From Pseudomonas alcaligenes (lineage in GTDB: Bacteria; Pseudomonadota; Gammaproteobacteria; Pseudomonadales; Pseudomonadaceae): DNA of 64,000 nucleotides. A program made the position numbers and the translations under genes. A model generated the notes under the pieces. That model ran no database searches, had not been told where the DNA came from, and saw nothing but the letters and a program-made list of their open reading frames with translations. Below are positions 55,932-64,000 of this stretch, one piece after another. How positions within the stretch are numbered: the stretch's first letter is position 1; each line of letters starts with the position of its first letter. Where the stretch lies: contig NZ_LZEU01000001.1 in the NCBI RefSeq assembly GCF_014490745.1, positions 1,077,501-1,141,500 on the forward strand. Direction: 5' to 3'.

Positions 55932-57287
55932 TTACAGGCTGGCCAGGCCGATATAGGTGGCGGCGCCGGCCAGGTAGCCGAGCAGGGCCAGCAGGCTGAT
56001 GTGCTTGAGGTACCAGAGGAAGTTGATGCGCTCCATGCCCATGGCCGCCACCCCGGCCGCCGAGCCGATGATCAGGCAGCTGCCGCCGGTACCGGCGCAG
56101 TAGGCCAGCAGTTCCCAGAAGGTACCGTCGACGACGAACTGGCCGAGCCAGCCACTGTCGCTGCCTGCCGCGGCCAGGGCTTCGGCGCTCACCAGCGGGT
56201 ACATTTTCATCGCCCCGGCCACCAGCGGCACGTTGTCGACCACCGAGGACAGCAGGCCGATGGCGATGTTGATGGCGTAGACGTTGCCCAGGTTGTCCTT
56301 CAGGGCGCTGGCGACCTGGGTCAGGTGGCCGGCGGTGGCCAGGCTGGAGACGGCCAGCAGGATGCCGAGGAAGAACAGTACGCTGGTGGTGTCGATCTTG
56401 CGCAGCACGCCGACCACCGACAGCGGGTGGCGGTCCTCGGCATTCTTGCCACGGTGCAGTAGTTCGGTGACCACCCACAGCACGCCCAGGCCGAGCAGGA
56501 TGCCCATGTACGGCGGCAGGTGGGTGACGGTCTTGAACACCGGGACGAACAGCAGCGAGCCGAGACCGAGGGCAAACACCAGGTTGCGTTCAAATGGTGT
56601 AGTGGGCTCGCGGTGATCCTCGTCGTCGGCGCTGGTTGCCGGGCGCTGGAACTCGCCTTTCATCGTCAGACTGAGGACCGCCAGGGGTACCAGCAGGCAC
56701 ACCAGGCTGGGCAGGATCAGTTGGCCGACGATGCCATCGGCGCTGATCTGGTTGCCGATCCACAGCATGGTGGTGGTGACGTCGCCAATCGGCGACCAGG
56801 CGCCGCCGGCGTTGGCGGCGATCACCACGATACCGGCGTAGAACCAACGCTCGTGGCGCTCGTCGATCAGCTTGCGCAGCAGTGAGACCATGACAATGGT
56901 GGTGGTCAGGTTGTCCAGTACGGCGGAGAGGAAGAAGGTAATGAAGCCGATCAACCACAGCAGGGTTACGCGTTGGTTGGTGCGGATGCGCTCGGTGATC
57001 ACCCGGAAGCCGTCATGGGCGTCGATCAACTCGACTATGGTCATTGCGCCCATCAGGAAGAACAGAATCTCGGCGATCTCGCCGAGGTGATGGCGCAGCT
57101 CACCGGTAATGGCATGTTCGTCCGGGCTAGCCAGGTTGGGCAGGATGCTCTCGGCGCCCAGCACCAGTACCGTCCAGCACAGCACAGCGGTGAGAATGGC
57201 CGAGGCGGCCTTGTCGATCCTCAGCGGGTGCTCGAAGGCGATACACAGGTAGCCGGCGACGAAGATCAGAGCCATCAGTAGGTACAT
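55932..57287 (-). CDS. nhaD: NhaD-family Na+/H+ antiporter
   Basis: A 451-residue protein with about 12 membrane helices. The NhaD signatures FFLSAVLDNLTTTIVMVSLL (about 115-134) and IIAANAGGAWSPIGDVTTTML-like (ANAGGAWSPIGDVTTTML) are present, as is a later GLLSSVVDNVPLVAG. It exports Na+ in exchange for H+ at alkaline pH. Start ATG 57287 with GGAAG upstream is preferred over GTG 57299. Confidence 0.92.
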   Translation of the reverse strand: MYLLMALIFVAGYLCIAFEHPLRIDKAASAILTAVLCWTVLVLGAESILPNLASPDEHAITGELRHHLGEIAEILFFLMGAMTIVELIDAHDGFRVITERIRTNQRVTLLWLIGFITFFLSAVLDNLTTTIVMVSLLRKLIDERHERWFYAGIVVIAANAGGAWSPIGDVTTTMLWIGNQISADGIVGQLILPSLVCLLVPLAVLSLTMKGEFQRPATSADDEDHREPTTPFERNLVFALGLGSLLFVPVFKTVTHLPPYMGILLGLGVLWVVTELLHRGKNAEDRHPLSVVGVLRKIDTTSVLFFLGILLAVSSLATAGHLTQVASALKDNLGNVYAINIAIGLLSSVVDNVPLVAGAMKMYPLVSAEALAAAGSDSGWLGQFVVDGTFWELLAYCAGTGGSCLIIGSAAGVAAMGMERINFLWYLKHISLLALLGYLAGAATYIGLASL

Positions 57288-57352
57288 GAACACTTCCACA
57301 AACAGTCGTTATTGTTCCGCGGCGTGTGCCGCTATGTGCACGCTGTGACGTA

Positions 57353-57811
57353 TCACCGCGATGCTCCGGCACGCCGGCGCAGGGCGCGGTGGCGGCTGGC
57401 GAAGAACAGTTGAAGAAAGGCCTTTACCAGCACCTGCGGTAGCCAGGAATCGACCGTCAACCGATCGATGACCCGCGTGCCCTGGCGGGTCGCTTCGAGA
57501 TCGCGCTGATGGCGCCATAGACGCATGCCGGTCATCGGCGATTGTTCGACGAAGCCTTCGCCCGTTCTGAGTTCGAGCAGGGTCAGGCGTGAGATGCCGA
57601 TGGGCAGGCAGCCGAACAGCCATAGCCAGCTGCTGAACAGCGCTTCGCCCGGCAGCCACTGCACGTCCTGCAGGTTGCGCACGCCGCGCGGCGCGCTCAT
57701 CCACAGCCAGGGGCGCATCTCTGCACGCAGCTGCTGCACATCGGTGATCCAGCTCCAGACCTGCTCGCGGCTGGCGGGGAGCTCCGATTCGAAGCGCAGG
57801 GTCAGCGGCAC
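57353..57811 (-). CDS. SRPBCC-family (START/Bet v1-like) protein
   Basis: A 152-residue single-domain hydrophobic-pocket fold beginning MPLTLRFESELPASREQVWSWITDV. Ligand unknown. It follows valS across a terminator and precedes nhaD by 65 bases. The C-terminus is very basic (SRHRALRRRAGASR). Confidence 0.82.
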   Translation of the reverse strand: MPLTLRFESELPASREQVWSWITDVQQLRAEMRPWLWMSAPRGVRNLQDVQWLPGEALFSSWLWLFGCLPIGISRLTLLELRTGEGFVEQSPMTGMRLWRHQRDLEATRQGTRVIDRLTVDSWLPQVLVKAFLQLFFASRHRALRRRAGASR

Positions 57812-57827
57812 GGCAAAACCTCCGATA

Positions 57828-57857
57828 GAGAAAGGCCCGCATCGGCGGGCCCTTTCG
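57828..57857. terminator. terminator after valS
   Basis: AAAGGCCCGC (57831-57840) pairs with GCGGGCCCTTT (57845-57855) with one bulge. On the minus strand it is followed by CTC. It lies two bases after the valS stop and separates it from the SRPBCC gene. Confidence 0.75.
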
Positions 57858-57859
57858 TC

Positions 57860-60691
57860 TTACAGGTTGGCGATCTTCTCGCGCTGCTCGACCAGCTTGG
57901 CCAGTGCCTGCTCGGCTTCGGCCAGCTTGGCGCGCTCCTTGTCGAGCACTTCGGCCGGGGCCTTGGCAACGAAGCCTTCGTTGCTCAGCTTGCCGCCGAC
58001 GCGCTGGACTTCGCCCTGCAGGCGCTGGATTTCCTTGTCCAGGCGCGCCAGTTCGGCGTCCTTGTCGATCAGACCGGCCATCGGCACCAGTACCTGCATC
58101 TCGCCGACCAGGGCGGTGGCGGACATCGGCGCTTCTTCGGAGGCTTCCAGCACGCGTACCGACTCCAGCTTGGCCAGCTTGCTGAGCAGCGGCTCGAAGT
58201 CGGCCAGGCGGCGCAGGTCGGAGGCCGCGGCGTTCTGCACGATGATGTCGATGCGTTTGGCCATGGAGATTTTCATCTCGCCACGGATCTGTCGTACGCC
58301 GAGCATCAGCTGCTTGACCCATTCGATGTCGCCTTCGGCGGCGGCGTCGATGCGGGCATCAACGGCCACCGGCCAGGGCTGCAGCATGATGGTGGCGCCG
58401 TCCTTGCCGGCCTGGCCCTTGATGCGCTGCCAGATTTCTTCGGTGATGAAGGGCATGAACGGGTGGGCCAGGCGCAGGATCACTTCCAGCACGCGCACCA
58501 GGGTGCGGCGGGTGCCGCGCTGGCGCTCGACCGGCGCGTTTTCGTCCCACAGCACCGGCTTGACCAGCTCCAGGTACCAGGCGCAGTACTCGTCCCAGAT
58601 GAACTCGTACAGGGCCTGGGCGGCCATGTCGAAGCGGAAGGCGTCGAGGTGGCGGGTCACGTCCTGCTCGCAGCGCTGCAGGGCGGAGATGATCCAGCGA
58701 TCCACCGGCGACAGCTCGACCGCTTCGCCATTGACGCCGGTGTCCTGGTTGTCGGTGTTTTCGATGACGAAGTTGGCGGCGTTCCACAGCTTGTTGCAGA
58801 AGTTGCGGTAACCCTCGACGCGGCCCATGTCGAACTTGATGTCACGACCGGTGGAGGCCAGCGCCAGGTTGGTGAAGCGCAGGGCGTCGGTGCCGTAGGC
58901 GGCGATGCCTTCGGGGAACTCGGCGCGGGTCTGCTTGGCGATCTTCTCGGCCAGCTTGGGCTGCATCATGCCGCTGGTGCGCTTGGCCACTAGGGCTTCC
59001 AGATCGATGCCGTCGACAATGTCCAGCGGGTCGAGCACGTTGCCCTTGGACTTGGACATCTTCTGGCCCTGGCCGTCGCGCACCAGACCGTGCACGTACA
59101 CGGTCTTGAACGGAATCTGCCCGGTCAGGTGGGTGGACAGCATGATCATCCGGGCGACCCAGAAGAAGATGATATCGAAGCCCGTTACAAGAACATCCGT
59201 GGGGTGGAAGGTCTTGAGGAAGTCGGTCTGCTGCGGCCAGCCGAGGGTGGAGAAGGTCCACAGGCCGGAGCTGAACCAGGTGTCCAGCACGTCTTCGTCC
59301 TGGCGCAGATTGGCGTCGCCGAGGTTGTGCTTGGCGCGTACTTCCGCCTCGTCGCGGCCAACGTAGACGTTGCCGGCGTCGTCGTACCAGGCCGGGATGC
59401 GATGGCCCCACCAGAGCTGGCGGCTGATGCACCAGTCCTGGATGTCGCGCATCCAGCTGAAGTACATGTTCTCGTACTGCTTGGGCACGAACTGGATTTC
59501 GCCGCTCTCGACCACGGCGATGGCCTTCTCGGCCAGCGGCTTGGTGGAGACGTACCACTGGTCGGTCAGCCACGGCTCGATGACGGTGCCGGAGCGGTCG
59601 CCCTTCGGCACTTTCAGCGCGTGGTCGTCGATGCTTTGCAGCAGGCCGGCGGCCTCGAAGGCGGCGACGATCTGCTTGCGGGCGACGAAGCGGTCGAGGC
59701 CGGCGTACTCGGCCGGCAGGCTGCCGTCGATCTCGGCGTTGACGCTGCCGTCGATGTTGAACACCTGGGCCTTGGCCAGCACGGCGGCGTTCTTGTCGAA
59801 GATGTTGAGCAGCGGCAGGTTGTGGCGCTTGCCGACTTCATAGTCGTTGAAGTCGTGGGCCGGGGTGATCTTCACGCAGCCGGTGCCGAACTCGGGGTCG
59901 CAGTAGTCGTCGGCAATGATCGGGATACGGCGGCCCACCAGCGGCAGCTCGACGAAGGTGCCGATCAGGGCCTTGTAGCGCTCGTCTTCCGGGTGCACGG
60001 CCACGGCGCTGTCGCCGAGCATGGTTTCCGGGCGGGTGGTGGCGACGATCAGGTAATCCTTGCCGTCGGCGGTCTTGTTGCCGTCGGCCAGCGGATAACG
60101 CAGGTTCCACAGATGACCCTTCTCGTCGTGGTTTTCCACTTCGAGGTCGGAGATGGCGGTGTGGAATTTGGTGTCCCAGTTGACCAGGCGCTTGCCGCGG
60201 TAGATCAGGCCGTCCTGGTGCAGGCGCACGAAGGCCTCTTTAACGGCTTCGGACAGGCCCTCGTCCATGGTGAAGCGCTCGCGCGACCAGTCTACCGAGC
60301 TGCCCAGGCGACGGATCTGCCGGGTGATGGTGCCGCCGGACTGTTCCTTCCACTCCCAGACCTTCTCCAGGAACTTCTCGCGACCCAGGTCATGGCGACC
60401 GATGCCATCGGCGGCCAGCTGGCGCTCGACCACCATCTGCGTGGCGATGCCCGCATGGTCGGTGCCCGGCTGCCACAGGGTGTTGCGGCCCTGCATGCGG
60501 CGGAAGCGGATCAGGCAGTCCATGATCGAGTTGTTGAAGCCGTGGCCCATGTGCAGGCTGCCGGTGACGTTCGGCGGCGGGATCATGATGGTGTAGGGCT
60601 CACCGGAACCTTGCGGGGCGAAATAGTTGTTCGCCTCCCAGTTCTCGTACAGGGCGGTTTCGATGGCGTGGGGCTGGTAGGTCTTGTCCAT
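57860..60691 (-). CDS. valS: valyl-tRNA synthetase
   Basis: A 943-residue class I synthetase with HIGH-type motif [14 protein letters not shown] near 46-59 and the KMSKS loop [19 protein letters not shown] near 551-569. A large editing domain lies between them, and a C-terminal coiled-coil arm is at about 875-943. ATG 60691 (MDKTYQP) is the canonical start; upstream codons to 60736 are not conserved. It stands downstream of the small hypothetical gene, holC and pepA, the usual Pseudomonas order. Confidence 0.97.
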   Translation of the reverse strand: MDKTYQPHAIETALYENWEANNYFAPQGSGEPYTIMIPPPNVTGSLHMGHGFNNSIMDCLIRFRRMQGRNTLWQPGTDHAGIATQMVVERQLAADGIGRHDLGREKFLEKVWEWKEQSGGTITRQIRRLGSSVDWSRERFTMDEGLSEAVKEAFVRLHQDGLIYRGKRLVNWDTKFHTAISDLEVENHDEKGHLWNLRYPLADGNKTADGKDYLIVATTRPETMLGDSAVAVHPEDERYKALIGTFVELPLVGRRIPIIADDYCDPEFGTGCVKITPAHDFNDYEVGKRHNLPLLNIFDKNAAVLAKAQVFNIDGSVNAEIDGSLPAEYAGLDRFVARKQIVAAFEAAGLLQSIDDHALKVPKGDRSGTVIEPWLTDQWYVSTKPLAEKAIAVVESGEIQFVPKQYENMYFSWMRDIQDWCISRQLWWGHRIPAWYDDAGNVYVGRDEAEVRAKHNLGDANLRQDEDVLDTWFSSGLWTFSTLGWPQQTDFLKTFHPTDVLVTGFDIIFFWVARMIMLSTHLTGQIPFKTVYVHGLVRDGQGQKMSKSKGNVLDPLDIVDGIDLEALVAKRTSGMMQPKLAEKIAKQTRAEFPEGIAAYGTDALRFTNLALASTGRDIKFDMGRVEGYRNFCNKLWNAANFVIENTDNQDTGVNGEAVELSPVDRWIISALQRCEQDVTRHLDAFRFDMAAQALYEFIWDEYCAWYLELVKPVLWDENAPVERQRGTRRTLVRVLEVILRLAHPFMPFITEEIWQRIKGQAGKDGATIMLQPWPVAVDARIDAAAEGDIEWVKQLMLGVRQIRGEMKISMAKRIDIIVQNAAASDLRRLADFEPLLSKLAKLESVRVLEASEEAPMSATALVGEMQVLVPMAGLIDKDAELARLDKEIQRLQGEVQRVGGKLSNEGFVAKAPAEVLDKERAKLAEAEQALAKLVEQREKIANL

Positions 60692-60807
60692 GGGTGCGGC
60701 GGGACCGTATTGGCAACTGATCGGGAAAGCCGGCAAGTATAACGGGGATGGCGCGCCGGGGGTAAGGCCGGCGGCGGTACGACGGATTGGCGGTGCGGGC
60801 GGGCGGC

Positions 60808-61332
60808 TCAGGCCCGCGGCGGCTTGATCAGACGATCCAGGCGGGCGTCGAGGCGGCGCTTGAGCTCGGCTTCGATCTGCGGCACGAAGTCGTCGATCAC
60901 GTCCTGCAGGATCAGCTGTGCGGCGGCGCGCAGTTCGCTGTCCAGGCGGTTCAGTTCGGCGGCACTGGGCGTGCTGAGGCTGCGCTGCACGGCCTGGCCG
61001 ATGCTGTTGGCGGCAGTCGGGGCGGCAACCGCCACTGCCGGGGCGGGCGCGGAGTGGGCAGGTGCCGGGGCTGCAGGGCTGGGGACGCTGGGCTGTGGGC
61101 GGCTGACCACCGCCTGCACCGTCGGCGGGACAACCGGCGGCGGGGTCGGCACTGCGGTGCTGGCCAGGGCCGGGCCGGGCTCGATGATGTCCGACAGCAG
61201 CGGGATCTGCAGGTCGTCGTCCAGGCTGTCGGTCAGCAGCGGCGGCTCGAGCTGGTCTTTTTCCAGCAGCTCGCGGATGGCTTCGAGGTCATCCAGCAGA
61301 TGGGCGGGCTTCGGCGGCTTGGGGATATCCAT
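60808..61332 (-). CDS. proline/alanine-rich protein of the holC-valS interval
   Basis: A 174-residue cytoplasmic protein with an acidic N-terminus ([13 protein letters not shown]), a long Pro/Ala/Val linker (about 58-105) and a basic helical C-terminus ([29 protein letters not shown]). It is conserved between holC and valS in Pseudomonas and could help the replisome, but the function is not known. Confidence 0.82.
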   Translation of the reverse strand: MDIPKPPKPAHLLDDLEAIRELLEKDQLEPPLLTDSLDDDLQIPLLSDIIEPGPALASTAVPTPPPVVPPTVQAVVSRPQPSVPSPAAPAPAHSAPAPAVAVAAPTAANSIGQAVQRSLSTPSAAELNRLDSELRAAAQLILQDVIDDFVPQIEAELKRRLDARLDRLIKPPRA

Positions 61333-61448
61333 GGCGGCTTCTGAACCTGTGTGCGGCACCGCATGGGGGCCGAACAGGGTGGCTAATGGCTGAAGGCGCA
61401 GATTTTACCCGCTGCGGCCGGGCCTGGCGACGCCAACGTGCGTTGTGG

Positions 61449-63489
<2,041 letters not shown>

Positions 63490-64000
63490 TTGATTGTCTT
63501 CCGTTATCTGTCCCGTGAACTGCTGACGACCCTCAGCGCGGTCAGCGCCGTGCTGCTGGTGATCATCATGAGCGGGCGCTTCATCAAGTACCTGTCCCAG
63601 GCCGCGCAAGGACTGCTCGACCCGGGCGTGCTGTTCATGATCATGGGTTACCGCCTGCCCGGCTTCCTCGAGCTGATCCTGCCGCTGGGCCTGTTCCTCG
63701 GCATCCTGCTGGCCTACGGGCGCCTGTACCTGGACAGCGAAATGACTGTGCTGGCCGCCACCGGCATGAGCCACAAGCGCCTGCTGGCCTACACCCTGGC
63801 GCCGGCCGCGCTGGTCGCCGTGCTGACCGCCTGGCTGAGCCTGGGGCTGGCGCCGCAAGGGGTGGCCGGGCAGATGCGCATCCTCAACGAGCAGGATGCC
63901 CTGACCGAATTCGACACCCTGGTGCCCGGCCGCTTCCAGGCCATGCGCGACGGTTCGCGAGTGACCTACACCGAATCCCTGTCGGAAGACCGCGGCCAGC
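63490..64000 (+). CDS. lptF: LPS export permease LptF, N-terminal part (continues beyond window)
   Basis: The first 170 residues of a YjgP/YjgQ-family permease: IVFRYLSRELLTTLSAVSAV is followed by three hydrophobic segments and the start of the periplasmic domain. LptF with LptG forms the inner-membrane channel that lifts LPS to the Lpt bridge. The likely start is TTG at 63490 with GGAG upstream. The gene is cut by the window end. Confidence 0.93.
   Translation, partial: MIVFRYLSRELLTTLSAVSAVLLVIIMSGRFIKYLSQAAQGLLDPGVLFMIMGYRLPGFLELILPLGLFLGILLAYGRLYLDSEMTVLAATGMSHKRLLAYTLAPAALVAVLTAWLSLGLAPQGVAGQMRILNEQDALTEFDTLVPGRFQAMRDGSRVTYTESLSEDRGQ

Overview
The window is high-GC (roughly 63-66% by eye) chromosomal DNA of a gamma-proteobacterium, almost certainly a Pseudomonas. 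The gene order around hemA-prfA-prmC-moeB-murI-pagL, ychF-pth-rplY-prs-(tRNA-Gln)x2-ispE-lolB, mksFEB, holD-rimI and pepA-holC-valS is that of the genus. The species cannot be fixed from the sequence alone. Most genes are ordinary core genes. The accessory or poorly characterised parts are about 13.5-31.5 kb (orphan pilin, P-type ATPase, lipophilic-substrate catabolic cluster) and 45-57 kb (photostress operon and membrane proteins).

Layout. 1-2.57 kb: 3' four-fifths of a 23S rRNA, the 5S rRNA and their terminator. 2.6-5.4 kb: a six-MCE-domain PqiB/LetB-like envelope protein without its usual permease partner, then a PepSY protein. 5.4-10.4 kb (minus): the MksFEB condensin, with no MksG nuclease gene beside it. 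10.5-13.4 kb (plus): a probable cryptic DNA polymerase III psi subunit (holD) translationally coupled to rimI, a beta-carbonic anhydrase and an EamA transporter. 13.5-14.8 kb: an orphan type IV pilin-like protein, a small membrane protein and tRNA-Met. 15.1-18.8 kb: a P-type cation ATPase, a small membrane protein and a carboxymuconolactone decarboxylase-like protein.

18.9-31.5 kb holds two leftward modules, each paired with a divergent AraC regulator, plus a Baeyer-Villiger-type monooxygenase. Module 1 is M24 hydrolase, SMP-30/strictosidine-synthase-like lactonase, DUF1302 and DUF1329. Module 2 is SCP2, VOC protein, zinc-less alcohol dehydrogenase/quinone reductase and MBL hydrolase. Together they look like an uncharacterised pathway for a hydrophobic ketone or lactone (sterol-, terpene- or alicyclic-like); the substrate is inferred, not shown.

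31.6-44.3 kb is core: translation factors, PRPP synthase, isoprenoid and lipoprotein machinery, tetrapyrrole synthesis, release factor and its methylase, glutamate racemase, and the lipid A deacylase PagL. 46.4-54.9 kb (minus) is an overlapping operon of DUF523/DUF1722, LitR-like MerR, photolyase, NTF2-like, SDR, FAD amine-oxidase-like, DUF1365, cyclopropane-fatty-acid-synthase-like and DUF2878 proteins. It is preceded by two exact TGTACA-N12-TGTACA pairs, the arrangement I recall for light-responsive class II LitR targets in Pseudomonas putida. This is the most interesting regulatory feature of the window. 55-64 kb: a VTT membrane protein, a small winged-helix protein, NhaD antiporter, SRPBCC protein, then valS, a small acidic/proline-rich protein, holC, pepA and, divergently, the start of lptF, cut by the window end.

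Both accessory replisome subunits, chi (holC) and probable psi (holD), are encoded in this window.
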